Assembly (NCBI RefSeq): GCF_003286085.1
Contig: NW_020825343.1
Coordinates: forward strand, 1,364,001 to 1,428,000
Origin: Drosophila persimilis
Lineage: Eukaryota > Arthropoda > Insecta > Diptera > Drosophilidae
Length of the DNA: 64,000 nt
Direction: 5' to 3'
The notes below the pieces were generated by a model that was given only the letters and a program-made list of their open reading frames with translations, was not told the origin of the DNA and ran no database searches. Both the position numbers and the translations under genes were made by a program. Positions 9,681 through 23,770 of the stretch are shown here, one piece after another. Position 1 is the first letter of the stretch. Each line of letters opens with the position of its first letter.

Positions 9681-12600
9681 AACACGAAATGATAGACGAA
9701 ATGGCAATGGGATTTTCAATGGGAAGCGCAGGGATTATAGGTTGATTGGCAGCACTTTTACCCTAGAAAATATGTATCGGAAACCCTCAAAAAAAAGGTT
9801 GGTTATGGTTTTTGGGTTCTACATCTTTCGAAGGGATGTGTGCCCAGTGATGGTCCTCACAGGTACCCAGAGCCCTGTCCTGCCTGAATCCACAGCCTTC
9901 ACTCGGATTCGAATCATTCCGAATCACTGAAACGACTCGAAACATAAGACGGGGTTCGTGTGCCTTCGAAGCTGATTCGAATACCGAATCCCAGCGTTTC
10001 AATTTGGCAGAGCTGAGTCCATTTAAGGGCTCTCAATCATTCAAGCACAGCAATTAAGTGCAATCGTTGATCATTTAAAAGGCGATTTGCATGCAAAAGG
10101 CATCGACGTGTGCGATGCTACGTGAATTGTACTTGCTCTAGACTTGTTGGGGTTTACCTGACCCTGAGTACAAATCCCCACAAAAGTAAAGGAAATTCAA
10201 AGGCCCCATTAAAGATTTCCATTTGGTTCCTCTTTTCATTCGTTAAATCAAACATTTTCCACAATTTAAAGTGGATTTTGAGGATTTTGTGCAAACACCA
10301 GCACGAAAGTACAGTGCCACCGGGGGGCAGGCAGCTGTCGTCCCAGAGATTGACACGAACACGAACGCTCTTGTTTACACGACTTTTGTTGACTTTTCGC
10401 ATTTCGATCGAACGTATGTATGTACGTTTTTCCACAGGCAGCTTCTTTGTTTTTTCAAGCATTGCGAAATGTATTTCATGCAAAAACCCGCCCACACAAA
10501 AAACAGTCAACACCAAACTAGGTTCGGGCTCGCAAGCGGATCTCTGGGCTGGCCAAAATTCCTGGTAGCCAAAAACGAAAAATTCTGGCGAAATACATCG
10601 CACAGCGTACATCGTACAGCGTATATCGCACGTATATCGTATCTGGAAGACCTGATTCGACCGCTGCTGATTCGGGGGGCTTAAGTATTTGCGTGTTTGC
10701 TATTGATTTTAGCCGGATTTGTCCGGTCCAGGCCCCTGCCTCTGGTGTTGGCCCCACCCCCGCGTCCCGGAAACCTTTGTCACGCGCGACCCATTTTTCA
10801 CAGCTGGGAGCGGCCGCCGGAGACACGCGATTCCACCATAGCCGCCGCCGTCGACTGGCGCCTGTGTCGCCTCTGTCGCCTGCCACATGTCATGACCATT
10901 GTCCGCCCCCGTTCTTCGTTCTTCGTTGTCCTTTGGTTGTAATTATCCCCCAAGCTCCCTGGCCATAAACTTTTGCATGCCGCACAACTAATGAAGAGGT
11001 TCTTGAACCTCAAGGAGGCTCCTTTGCCCTGCACCCCTTCCCCCGCCCCCGCAGCACACGTGATGTGGCTCGTGCCACTTCGATTTTTCCTGGTATTTAA
11101 AGCTTCCCCAATTGTTTGTTTTCCTCTTAAAACTCCCAATTAAACGCCTGCCATACACAATTCACTTCAGAAATTATTCAATTCTGTTGAAAAAACAAAA
11201 AACGATGAATTTTTAATTTCTTTTGAATGTGCCATCAATTTCCATGCCGCATTACAGCTGTTCGGAGATGGAGATGGAGATGGAGATGTTCGGACAATAA
11301 AAACAATCACCGCCGATCGCTGGAGTGGTGGGGAGAGGGGGAGGGGGGAGAGGGGGATGCCTGGCTACTGGTATTATCATTATTAAGATTGTCATTTGTC
11401 AAATGATCGACCGAAAAAGTGGCTTGTGTTTGTCTTAGAGTTCGAGTTTCGGTGTCGCATTGAGTTATGATGAGGATTTTGCATAAATTAAGCGGATGGC
11501 TTTATTTTGTTCAAAAAGATTATTAACAAATACCAGAGGCATGAATAATCCGAGGAATTCGGCGGTGGGTTCGATTGAAAGCGAATTCAAATGCCATTCG
11601 ATTGCAGTTCCTTTTGAAATCTCCTGGAGACTTGTGCTCCTCTCTGGGCGGAGATTTGGCCCCCTTCGAAAGAGTATTCCCTCCTCAGCTTTCCTTTGAC
11701 ACAAAACTAAGCCCCTTTCAAGGTACTCGTGGAGGTCCAAGGTTACAATTCTGGTTTCTCCCACTCCAATTTGCTGTGACGCTCGTTGGAGCCCAAGTTC
11801 AGGTCGGTTTCATTAAAAACTTATAAAACTTGAATCAATTAACATAAAGAACGATGGAGCGTCACATAAAAATAGAAAAGAGACCCGCAAGAGAACATTA
11901 ACGAAGGAATAAAACTGGCTTTAGTTCTATTTTGGTTTGTTGTTTGATTTTTATGTGATTTAAATGAACACCATGGGGGCATGGAGTGGGGGGTGCCTCC
12001 TGAGTGGTGGGGCAGCATTTTTGCAAGGGTAACAAAGGGTGGAGATGGGGATGGGGATGGGGATGGAAGGGGAGGAGAACAACAGAAATTGGCACACGAG
12101 ACAACGGTTGAGTGATTTTTAATGTTGTCGTGACAATAATTTTTTGGCGTTCTACTGATACGCGTTTTGGCCAAAGGGGGAGGGGCGTTTGGGGGGGTGG
12201 GGTGCCACACTATAATCATAAAATGTTTTGTTTCTTTTGATTTTATTTGCGTTTTATAATTGTTTAATTAATGCTGTCGCTGTCGCCCGTCCCTGTCCCC
12301 GTCCCTGGCCCTGTCCCTGGCCCTGTCCCTGGCATTTCATCTATGAATGACAAACTTTTGTTTGCTTTTGCTCCCTCATTCGCTCTCTCTCTCTCTCTCT
12401 GTGAAACGCTTTTCATTATGAAGCAACTTCCTTTGTTCCCTTTTTCCCCCCCACTTTGGCGGCACATTTCAAATGCACAAAAGCAAATAAATAGAACAAA
12501 CAAATAGCGAACGCCATAATGGATAATGGGCAGACGAATGGTAGAGGGTAAAGTGCAAAAAACATAATGTAATAATGAAAGACGATCCGAACCGATCCGA

Positions 12601-15600
12601 TTGGGGGTTCGGAACGTGGGTCGTGGGTTGAGGCCATTCTGTGGGCGTTGAAAAAACACACAGTGCCAGTGCAAGTGGGCGAGGACAGTCTTGTAGAGCT
12701 TGTAGAGAGTCAAGCGAATCCAGAGATCCCAAGAAGACGGCCGAGGGGCACTGCCGCATAACGCGTGGCAGGCTGAACCTACAGTCTACAAAAAAAAACC
12801 AATTCCGGAATACTTTTAATCAGCTTTTCTCAGCGTAAACATCAATAAATCAATGGAACCAACTTCGACAAAGGCCTGCCTTACTGCACAGTGCCTAATG
12901 ACAGCACAGACATTCCATAATTCAATTTTAGCAACCCCCCCGCCCCCTTTGTAGCCCCCGGGAGCGCACCTTTTGAAGCACCGATGCACCTGCTACCGAG
13001 TGGCAGGCGACAAGTTTCGCAATTTGTGCACTCGACGGTGGAAAATGGAATGAGAAACAAAAGTTGGAGGAGAGACAGAGAGAGAGAAGCTATAAATGAC
13101 ATGGCAGTCAAAGGCATTTCCGCCTCCGCCTCCAACGCCAACTCTCAGTCGATTTTCTATTCAAATTGCTTCAGAGTGCCCCTGCCCCTGCCCCTGCCGC
13201 TGCCGCTGCCCCTGCCGCTGGCCCTGCCATTACCCGGCCCGTAGTAAACGTTGAAGGGCGAAAACCGCAAAGCAAAGCGAAGCAACAAATCGAACACAAG
13301 TTCAAGGTCAATGCCACAGGCATACCAGGCAGACAATGGCATTTTCTCTGTTGCAACAGCTGCCTGCCGCACTGAGATTCTGGGTCTGGGTGTGCCACTG
13401 CACCGCTGCAGCACCACCGCCACTGCCATTGCCAATTAGAAGGTTGGTTCCCCGCGACTGCACTGCGGGTCTAGACATCTGTCTCATTAGCCGCAGATTA
13501 ATCTAATGCTCGGGAAATTTGACGTTACATTTGTCGGGGCTCGAGCCAATGCGTGGGTGCAGGAGGTGCAGGTGCGACCAGTGCCAAAAGTTAAACCAAG
13601 AGGAACGCCGCCCCGAGAGAGAGGCAGGCACTTCTAGGCACTTGGTTCTTGAGAGATTTGCTTGCTCATTCTTGATTACCGATTAAATGGATTAATGAAG
13701 CGAAATATTGATCAGCAGATGAGCCCCCCACCGAGGGGCGCTGCTGCATGACGCGTTGAGGGAAAGAATAACCTTTCCGTGGAGTCAAAGATGGGTTTTT
13801 GATGGACTAGTTACGAGTCCAGTCCTATAAATAGTACACTCTAACTACCAGGAACTACGACTATAATCAGTGGGGGAGAAGTATTTGTGTGTGTGTGTGT
13901 AAATAAATCCATTAAATTTCCTACCATAAAGTTACCCAAAACAAGAGCGGCCTGTCTCTCTCCGTAAACCCCTTGCTTGCTGTTCAACAAATGACGCATT
14001 TTGTGAATTGTTTTCGGCAACTGCCACCCTTTTGTCGGGGTTCGCGGGGTCAGATTGCAATCCCTGCAATCCCTTGTGGGGACAAGGGTGTGTGTGTGCT
14101 TTTTTTGGGCCGCCTTTGATTGCCCGATTGCGTGGGCCGGGCCAATGTCTTTTTGACAAGTTTGTCGCGTTCTGCGATTCGATAACGACTACGAGTGCGA
14201 GTGCGAGTGCGAGTTCGAGTGCGAGTTCGAGGTGGTGTAGTGGCTGGAAAGATAAGCCATAAATAAAACACTGGGGGGGACATTCAAGCCCCCGTGTATC
14301 GGCGTGGAGACAACCGGTCCACAGATTCTTTGGGAGAGCCAAAGAGGTGCCAAATTGTATGGGCTTCTGTTCTCTGTGGCGTGTAATCGGGGCAATCGAC
14401 CATGAAACGGAGAGCCGCACAACTACGCCAAAACTATCTATCTATCCATCCATCCATCCGTCTATATCTAGGGGATCTAGGGGATACATACATGGGGCCG
14501 ATCGCCAGAAGGAGGGAAAGGTGCGCTATACACCCCTCGCATATAAACAATAACAATGGCGATTTTAATGTCTTTTCGGGGAAACACACAGCCCACACAG
14601 TTTATAGCGAATTTCCTGTTGAACTGAGCGCTTTATTCCAGAATATTTTGAAAATTCGAAACAACTTGTACCTTTAGTTTTCACCTTTAAATGTTGCACA
14701 TTTCGAGCCCCTTCCACCCGCCCTTTCACTTGTTGCCTTCTGGAAACGCACTTTATCAGAAAAAAAAATCAAAATAACTCAAATCGGTATATCTTTTATT
14801 TGCGATTGCGATTTGTGTGTGGAGTAAGCCACGATTTTATTACGTATTTTTTTTGCTCTCAGCTTTTGCACGCGCGACGGCCACAGGCGACAGGCGACGG
14901 CGAACACAACGGAGAAACAGAACAGGAAAAACGAAAATAAGTGAAAAGCACCGCAGCGGCGGCGTATGCTTGATTGTGTCTGGTTGAGAGAGAGAGACAG
15001 AGAGAGAGAGAGCGACTTCTTGCAGAGACTTCGAGAAAGAGAGCGGCAACAATCTTTGGGCGCTTGTCAACACTGGCACGGAGCATTGCCAGCAGCCAAA
15101 AGCAGAGAGCGGATGGTGCCTGGGAGAGAGGGAGAGAGGTAGGAAGAGTAACTTGTTGCTCTTGCTGTTATTTTTCGGATAAACACCACAAGGTTGTTGA
15201 AAAGCTCCTGAGCCATACAAAAAGCATTTTCGACAGCGTTTTCATTGGTCGAGATTTTGAGAGCAAGAGAAAGTGGTTCCGAGAGAGAGAGAAGCCAGGG
15301 CTGGATTTTGATCTCATACTGATCCAGGGCCGATACACAAGAGGCGCGCGTGAAATTCAAATTTAAATTCAAATTCTTTCCTCATTCCCTGACATTGTGC
15401 ATCAAAATTTGTTTCAGAATTCTCAAAAAGAAAATGTAAAACATACAGATATAGTAGAGTTTATTGTTTTCTAAATTTATGGCAAGTTTTAGCCAAAAAA
15501 CACACCTAGAGCCGTGCATATGAACCCAGTCGAATTACTCTGTATTGGATATACATATGTTCAATATATGTATGAGTGTTTATATTATATTATATACTCG

Positions 15601-15729
15601 TATGTACATATATTACATCGAAACATCGAATATATGAGGTATTTTTTTCAAGTTTGGTCCTTTAGAATTTATTCAATCAAGTGCCCTTCCTTCTGCGTTT
15701 TCCACTTCACTTCAATGCTCTTCAATGGC
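9681..15729. other. Non-coding region, likely intron of the minus-strand gene
   Basis: No frame here has coding character. Contents are simple repeats and unique sequence: GA and G-rich runs near 11270-11360 and 12050-12070, a CT run at 12385-12400, 'ccctg' runs at 12285-12335 and 13178-13230, GA tracts near 14985-15020, and a short 'tacatcg/tatatcg' series at 10595-10640. Confidence 0.55.
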
Positions 15730-15900
15730 ATGAGTCCGGACTCCGGAGGTGTCAAATCCGGAGACCTGGCTGGCCCTTTTTCGATACCAGACGTCCAGAG
15801 AGTTTTCGTTGTTGAAAATAAATTGTTTACTTTCCAGTGGTGCATGGCGCAGCGTCTTGTTGAAACGAGTAGCCATTGAGACCTTTCTCACGCACTTCGA
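15730..15900 (-). mobile_element. Relic of a Tc1/mariner-type DNA transposase
   Basis: Read on the minus strand, about 15735-15795 gives 'GPARSPDLTPP', the well-conserved stretch before the last acidic residue of many Tc1/mariner-like transposases (usual form PARSPDLTPxDFFLW). Upstream on the same strand 'FIFNNENSLDVW' resembles the preceding part but sits in a different frame, and the reading ends soon after. Only a short, frameshifted piece remains. It is an old fossil of a plain DNA transposon, family not determined. Confidence 0.55.
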
Positions 15901-15924
15901 CGGTATGCACGACTATTTTCAGTG

Positions 15925-16018
15925 TACAGGGTGACCACTGCAGTGCTTTGGTTCGGAGTGAGGCGATTCATGAGTGAAACTTTACTCGATGCTTACATGG
16001 CGCATGGCGCACCCTGTA
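15925..16018. repeat. 9-bp inverted repeat pair (tacagggtg / caccctgta)
   Basis: The 9-mer at 15925-15933 is the exact reverse complement of 16010-16018, enclosing about 76 bp. Because it lies beside the transposase relic and such ends occur in mariner-like elements, it may be a terminal repeat pair of a deleted copy. The match is short and could be chance. Confidence 0.4.
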
Positions 16019-19000
16019 TTGTGGCCAGCTCTCCCTCTCTCTGGCTTTAATTGCCGCCACCGTTGCAAATTTGAATTAAAGCTTTCTGTTGTTGTTGTTG
16101 TTGGTTGGCTCCCTTCCCTTCCCTTTCCTTCCCTTCCCTTCCCTTGTAATTGAGTGGCGGTAAAGTGTTTGTGGAGCGTGTGATATCTTTGTCGAGCTCC
16201 ACTCCACTCCAGTCCAGTCCATTCCCCTGCACTCCCCTCCTCGCCTGTGCTCATTTTTTAATTGAATTCATTCATGAATTACGAGCATTTGAACTGGACC
16301 CCAAACAAGTTCACATCTCAGAGAGATCTACGAAATGGGTCTATAATTCAGATAACCTAAGTGAAATGGCTATTTCCCCCCATTTGGATGCCCACTGGAG
16401 CGGTGCGAATATTTTGGAAAAGCTTGGAATTTGAACACTGAATGGAAGTTCAATTCAGAGATTGTTCTCTGAGATCTGATAGATCTATTCATCGAATTCG
16501 TACATATATGATCTATTATCATCTGCTATAGATTTCTTGGAGATTTCCAGCTATAATACCAAAGAAAATGTCTAGGATCAGAAGATTAAATCCTTGTATT
16601 CCTCGAAAATGCGTTGAAAAAAGCCTTCCTTGGATTTCCCTACAGAAATTGCCTTCCCCTAAGAGAAGATCCAAGGCAGAACTCACTGGAAACTCAGTGT
16701 ATGTCCAGTTTTTCCCACTTTTGATTCACTTTTCAGCTGCAAAAAGCACAGAATTTCCCAAGAATCAAACAACAATGAGAATATATAATTTAGTAACTAC
16801 ACTCGATTCGATCCATCAATGCTATAGATAGAGATACGAGAGCGAGAAGGGGCGCCGAAAGATACATATCTCAACTTTGTTGAGGCAGAAATTCCCCCCA
16901 TTTCCAAGTCTATAATGGGTGTAGGGTAGGGGTCGTCCATCCACCAATTGACGTCAGTGAGTGAGGCAGGCCACAACCAGGCACCAGGCACCAGCCACCA
17001 GTCGGGCTGTGGCACGTACTGGAAATCAAATTATGTAGTTTTTCTATAGAGACAAAGGCATATAGAGAGACACGGCAGAGCAGCAAAAGGAAAACACAGA
17101 GCAGAACAGAACAGAACAGAAATAAAACATTCGGTTCCACTTTAGAGTCGAAACAAAAGAAAGAAACAAGAAAATGCGCACAACAAAGATTCAGATCCAG
17201 AACCAGATCCAGATCGTGGCAGATCCACGCACAATATAGATGTAGATATATATATATATATATAGAATAGAGAAGTCTCTACAGAAAATGTTCTTTGAAA
17301 TCATTAACCAATTTGTGGGGAGAGCCCTGGCAGTGCCCTGGCCCCGGGCTGTTCTTTTTTTTCGCCTTGTCGCAGGTCGAAAGTGCAAATTGACAGATGT
17401 TTTTTTTCGGGGAACGGATCGGAACGGAATGGAACGAAGCGCTTGAAAGTCCCGTCCCCTATGGAAAACTGCAGTTGACGCACATTTCCATTCGAATCGC
17501 CATAAACAAACGCCGCATGAAATTAATTATAAACAAATTCTGGGCGATTTATGTGCCCGCATTTTGAATACTTTGTGGTTTTTCCCTGCCATTCTTGTGG
17601 TTCGATTATCGGGCATGGATGTTGCTCTGTTGTTTTTTGCTCTCCAATGAAACGCAAAATCACAAAAACGTGTTCGAATATTTATGTTTATGTTTTTTCT
17701 CGATGGGTGGGATATTAAATTCAAGGTACAGCTATCCTCCAAATGCGTTTCGGCTTTCGGTCTTGAGTGCGTTTCAGGTTCACGTTCTGGGATCGTAAAG
17801 CGATTAAAATCACATTTAGAGGCGTCACAGAAAACAGTTTTGAAGGAACTGCCATTGCCATTGAGGCCATTGCTGATTGTTTTTCCTAAACTGTGGAGCA
17901 TTTGATGGCGTTATCTGAAGGAAGGAATTTCGAATGGGTTGCTCTAGAACTTTCGTTCCTGGAAGATGGTTTCTTTGACTCGGCATTCAACAGGCCCGTG
18001 GGCGTTCAGAGTCAGTTTCCTGACATTCATTGAAGCATTGAATGGCTGTTTGGCCTTTGTGTGGGTTCGTTCAATCTTTTATCTTTATTCCTAGTTGGAA
18101 ATTCTGGAACATTTCACACTCTCCGCAGTCGTGATTACAGTCTCTGGTTGTTTCAATCTGCATATCGAATGAACAAATTGGCATTTCCTCTGGAGACCTC
18201 CCTCTAGATAGTATTCCCTTTGCTCAAAAATGCTCTTATCAGCGGAGAGGGAGAGGGAGAGAGAGAGAGAGAGGGTGCAAGTGGAAGTGAGAATAGTGGA
18301 TAGGGCGACAACATTAACAGTTTTACATTCCCTGGACTGCGGACTGCGGATTGCGCCTCCGTCTTAGGCCCTTTTTGTGCTCTGTTCTTTCCGGGTCTCT
18401 CTCTCTTACTCTCGGGGGGAGAACAATGGGAACGAGCACAAAAATATGGAATCATAAAGATTTCTATACACACACACACAAGAGCCATAAATACAGTATT
18501 TCTGAGTGCGCCTTTCTGCCTTTCACTTGATTTTATAACCATTAGGAGAGACGTCCGTCTGTCCGTCCGTCCGTCTGTCCGCCGACTGTCTGTCGTCTGC
18601 CCTACCGGTCATTTCCAGCTATGGCACGGCGCCTTGGGGTTAATGTACGCCTGTGCCACTGCCACTCATTGCTCTATGCCCCCCCTGCCACGCACCAAAA
18701 AAAAAAACGCATTGTTATGTCTCCATTTAGGGACAGGGGGCGGGGGCCGGGGGACAGGGACTGAAGGGGATTATCAATTACCTGATAATGCTGCCGGGGG
18801 AATATCAAGCGGGATCGCAGTGCTGCTGCCGCCGTGTGGCTGCCACTTGAGGCGGCATTCGAGGGTTGCGACTGCGCCAGCAGTGGACTTCGCGTCGAGG
18901 TGACAACCATGGTCGTAGATGGATTCACTGTCCACTCTCCGCAGTATTCAAAGACGTTCTTTATCGTTCACTCTATTCGAATACTTTATCCGAATCTTCT

Positions 19001-22000
19001 TCACTTCTTTCGCTTCTTTCGATACCGTTCGGATGGGGGATTTTTACCCTATACACTCTTTTGTTTACTTTTATTTTGCTTTATTGATATTCTGAGAGGT
19101 TCATTGGCATTTTTCCTGGAAATTCTTAGGCCAGAAAGCACACGAGAAAAACAATAGCATATTTCATTTGCATTCATTATTAACAATTAACAGAACAGGT
19201 AAAACAATTAGCATTCCTTTCAGCAAACAGAAACCAGAGAGAGGCAGAGACAGAGGAAAACTTTGGCTTTGTGTTCCATAATCACATTCAGAAAATTCCA
19301 TACATATTTTCGGCAAAAGTTCATGTATTTCCCTCCCCCCGGCCCCCCATTCGGGGGCGATTCTTATAAACAAAAACAATTATCAAGCATCTGGTTGTCT
19401 GTGCGCGGGCATTGTGATTATTTATATGTATTTATTTCGCATTCTGTGGAACCGTTAACCAGACAACAAAAGCCACACACACACAAAAGATACAAAGATA
19501 TAAAAAAGAGCGGCTTACGCACAAGAAGAAATGCCACAAGAACTGGTTTGCCGTGTCGGCTGGAGTGGCTAGAATTTCGTGTATCTCGGAGATACTGTGG
19601 GCCTGGCACGGCATGCCCCGGGGGCCTGCATTTCACAGCCGAAATGGAACTGATGGAACTATCATTGAAAGTGTGGCTCTGTTTGATGGCTGATCTTGGA
19701 TCTTAACAGGCCTTTTTATGGTTATCTATGAAACGCTATGGAAATGCTTATGGAATCGCCCTAAAGATGACTAACCTAACAATGCAGCTTCTACTGGAAA
19801 CACAACACCATAAAAGGAAGACCTTTTCGAACTTGAATCTCCATGGGGATGGACCAGATCGAGTAGACATTCCAGAATTTTCCATTGGCTCAAACTCCAT
19901 TTGAAGCTCGATGAAAAAACCCACAGAATTTACATAAACTAACGTTTTATGACATTTCCATCTTATGGCCAGAGAGACCTTGACTCGGATTCGACTTTCG
20001 ACTGGTTTTTCACAACTCAAAAGCAAGTTCAAAGCCCACACACACCCAGGGAGTGGGGTGGGGGGGAGCTCTCTGTGTTTTTGTGGGGCCCACGTGCTGA
20101 TGGTTTTTCCCCCATTTCCGCTTGCATATTTTTTGTTTTGGAGTGTGTGGCTGTTGTTTTTGTTGGCTAATGAGTTTCCGCTCGGGCGAGCCGCAATAGG
20201 CGTCGTCGTCAGCACTGCCTGTTTTCCTGTTGCACTTTTGTTTTGGGCCACACCACACCACGCCACAGCCACTAGACTGGGCCCAAAGCGTGGGCCTCTG
20301 TCTGATTGATTTCTTGTCTGTGGATTCTGTCGATGCGGCGATGCCTACGCAATGATTTTTTAAGCTGGTTTTTGTTTGAACTGGTTTCTGTTTCTGTTTC
20401 TCTGCTGCTCTGCTGCTAACTCGTTTCATTAGCCCACTAAATATTGTATTTCAACAATTTATGAAAATATATTCTAATGTGCACTAAATTTTGTAAATTA
20501 TTTCCTTGGAATTGCATGTAAATTATTATTTCTTTTCTTTTTTTTTTTTATGAAATTATCACACAAATTCTTCATGATTTCCATTTAAATTTATTTAGCC
20601 ATTAATTCCATTTATTTTGTAGTAAATTATGCACAAAAGTTCTTAATTATTTCATGTAAAATTCCGACATTTTCATGGCGACAAAATGTGCTTTTAAAAT
20701 ATATTAGAAATATATTTTTATATACTTTATTTTTAGCATTCATTCAGATTTATGCTCTCAATTTTACGCACTTTTCACTTGGTTTTGAGGCATTTTCCCA
20801 TCTATTTCACAACAAACAAAAACATTTCACGATTTATTGTAATTTTATATGCAAAAAAAAAAAAGTTTCATTTGTTGTTGGTTATTTTCAGAGATATTTG
20901 TTGCTCTTTTTAGAAAGATATTTATTGGATTTTTGTCGTTGTCTTCGAATGCGCTCAATGGACTCGACGGTTGAGGGTTCGACACAAGACTGACGGAGGC
21001 CCGCAGAACGGAGGCGCACTAGACGTCGGAGCCGCGAGAGAGAGAGAGAGAGAGAGAGAGAGTGAGAGGGCAGGAGAGAGAAGCACTGCCTGAGCGATCA
21101 TCGTTCCTCTCCCGCTGGGGGGCTCTCTCCTGCGTTGGGGCCCAAACAAAGTGGTTTTTTGTTTGATTTTTTGGCGCATTTATTTCTCGCCTCAATGCAA
21201 TTTTTATTTTTTTTATTTTTTGAATTCGTTGAGGGCGTGCCAAAGGCGTCAAAACAGCACACAAATAAATATGATTTCTCGGTATTTACTTAGTAGTTTT
21301 TACACGTTTTTCCTTCAAGCAAAGCAGGCATTTTTGGCAGGCACTTTCATGGTTTTCATACGAAAACTGGCATCGATTTTCACCTGCATTTTGTCTATTT
21401 AATTTGTATTTATTTACATGATTTTGCCATTTACTTTGTTTAAACAAAAGCCGATTTGGAAAACAGACACGTGTTTCGGTGGCTTTTCAAATGGAGCGGA
21501 GAACATCTTCTGGCATTTGTTTGGCTTTTGGGTTTCTTTCCTTCAATCTAATTGATTTTTTGGCCCATTTGTTTATCGAAAGTTGTGTGTTTTCCTTTTA
21601 GCGTTTCCAGGAAATGGCCAAGTGGAGCAAAATGTAAGCAAAACCGTGTCCGAAAAGCGTGAAAATCCACCTTGAACCGACTAGATACTCTCTTCACTTC
21701 ATCCGCGGTTGTGTGTCCATTGAACTGCCTGGGAAGGTCACACATCTGTGAGTATTATGCAATCCATACGACGAATGGACCATTCATCATTCCGTTCATC
21801 GCTCAGAAGACACACAAATCCCTCGTTCTTTCAGATACTTTGGCTATTCGGGTCACCCGCAAATTAGTCACTAAATGCTGTGCCCATTTCTTTGAGTGAG
21901 AGATGTTTTGTGTCCAAATTTAAGACACAAACTTAGTCAAGTCCTGCCGCTCCTGAGTCACTTTCCATCTGAAAAGTATCTACAGCTGCTGCTGCCCCTC

Positions 22001-23395
22001 CTCTTCCTCCTCTTCCCGTATGGGAGGTATCTTCTATCCATGAATGAATCAATGAATGGTCGCGGCTTTCGCCTAAAAAAAGTATGAATCATCCGCACCT
22101 TAAAGCCGGGTATCAAGTCGCCAAATGTGCAGCAAAACAGCGATCGTGTGTCAAAAGTTTTCAGCGCTGACTCATCCTCGTGGGAGCCGCCGGCTGATGG
22201 AAGCATCCGCCATGCACGTATGTACATATCTAAGGCCTAGCTTGGGGCCGCAGCTCCACGCGAGTGAATGTGCAACACGCCCTTTTTCCAGGCCCCAAGC
22301 ACCAGGCACCAGTGGGGGCGCCTGCGCTTCAGGTTTTCTCGTAGCTGGAATTTTCATGCGTAATTGATTTCTGATGCATTTCCCTTTTCCCTCGTCTGGA
22401 GACTGGAGATTGTACATTTTATTTATATGCAAAGCGTGCTTAACACGTTCTTTTCTCTCGTATCTCGTATCCCTCGTTTCTCCCTTTTATCTCTGCCTTT
22501 TTCTGTGTATTTCGTGATTTATTTGTTAGTCGAAGAATTGGGTCACTTGAGAGAATCGAGAATCGTAATCGTATTGCCTGGATGCAACATTTAATCGCTG
22601 CAACATCCAAAGGGGAGCATCGGCGGGAAAGACTGGTTCCTGCTTGGACCTTGGGGGGAGGGGGGCAATTTATGCTCCCTTTTTTGGTGTTTTTTATTTC
22701 ACGAAGATTTTTACTGAAGTTTGCAATGATTTTGATGGAATTCCTTTTTGAAACATAATATCTGGAGAAGTACTACTTTATACGATTTATTTAACTACCT
22801 ATTTAGTGATAGACTATCTATTATAGAAAGTATTTGAATCTAAAAAGCTTCAATTCAAAGTTGATCGTGTAATGCAGCAGTGCCCTTCGGTCGATGTGCA
22901 ATTTTGCCTCAGAAGACCTACAATAGATGCAGACTCCAACGTAAACCTTTGAAGCGCTTTTCTTGCACCTTCTATTGAATAATCATCTGATAACCCTTTT
23001 AATTTATGCCATCATACATCCCCCCCCATTTATCCGAGTATTATGTACAATTTCAATTAGAGAACACTCATAAATTATCTGCGATAATCCCCAGCGACGA
23101 GACACCTTACAAGCATCCGCCTTTACACACAAGAAATGCTAATGACACCATCATCATCATCATCAGCATCGTAGGAGTCGCACACTGACACCCCGACCTT
23201 ATCCACAAAACAAACAAAAAACAAAACAAAACCCAAATTATTTCATAGTTCTGGCCATGAACCTCGGAAGCATATCAAAATAATTCAAGTTTGTCTTTTG
23301 TTTATAGTTTCATTTCGGATTCGGATTCGGATTCCAATTCCCATTCAAATCATGACATAATTGTGGAATTCCATAGAGAATTGCACCGCACTTAC
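16019..23395. other. Non-coding region, likely intron
   Basis: No supported gene. It holds a 'cttcc' run at 16110-16145, a TA run at 17247-17265, GA tracts (18250-18275; a strong one at 21036-21064), CA at 18472-18482, a CCGT/CTGT run at 18555-18600, very AT-rich DNA at 20440-20930 and at 22680-22860, and 'cat' repeats at 23150-23167. Confidence 0.55.
21036..21064. repeat. (GA)n tract
   Basis: Uninterrupted GA run of about thirteen units. In flies such runs can bind GAGA factor; no promoter is otherwise evident here. Confidence 0.85.
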
Positions 23396-23770
23396 CTTGA
23401 CAGCGGAAGGCAGAAGTTGGGGATTGACTTTCATGCTGTTGCTGCTGGGATCCGCTGCAGTGTGGATGGGGTTTTGGATAAGCTCGCGATAGGTATGTTC
23501 TATGGTGGAGATGCCCGGATCTGGGTCAGATTTGCTGCTGGCCGATCCTTTCTTGTGGTTATCCTTCGTTAACGATAAACGACGGACGCTGCCAAGGCGA
23601 AAGGTGCCTCTGAAACCATCACTGACACTGCCACCGCCACTGCCACTTGACTTTCTTCGGGTTCTCTTGGACTTATCCGTGGCAATCTGGGGGTTCTCCT
23701 TCTCCTCACTCTTGCTGCTGATGTTCAATGTTGTTTTCTTGCACCACAGACCGCTCAAACGATTGCCCAT
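23396..23770 (-). CDS. Alternative first coding exon with a myristoylation-type start (partial gene)
   Basis: Reads 125 codons from ATG at 23770 to a donor GTAAGT at 23395, ending in phase 0. The frame stays open up to an acceptor-like GTGTTTCAG at about 23826, so a non-coding 5' exon may be spliced on. The N-terminus MGNRLSGLWC has Gly2 and Ser6, the usual N-myristoylation pattern. A basic, Ser/Lys-rich region follows (KSKRTRRKSSGSGGGS, then LGSVRRLSLTKDNHKK), including RRLSL, a basophilic kinase-type site. No known domain is visible. It can splice in frame to the exon starting at 4090 and would give that protein a different, possibly membrane-anchored N-terminus from the exon at 26783. The gene is not recognised. 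Codon periodicity and matching splice phase are the main support. Confidence 0.65.

Noticed and set aside
10110-10612. Pair of 152-codon frames on opposite strands
   Set aside because: Their mirror overlap, ordinary AT/GC composition and lack of splice context indicate chance open frames.
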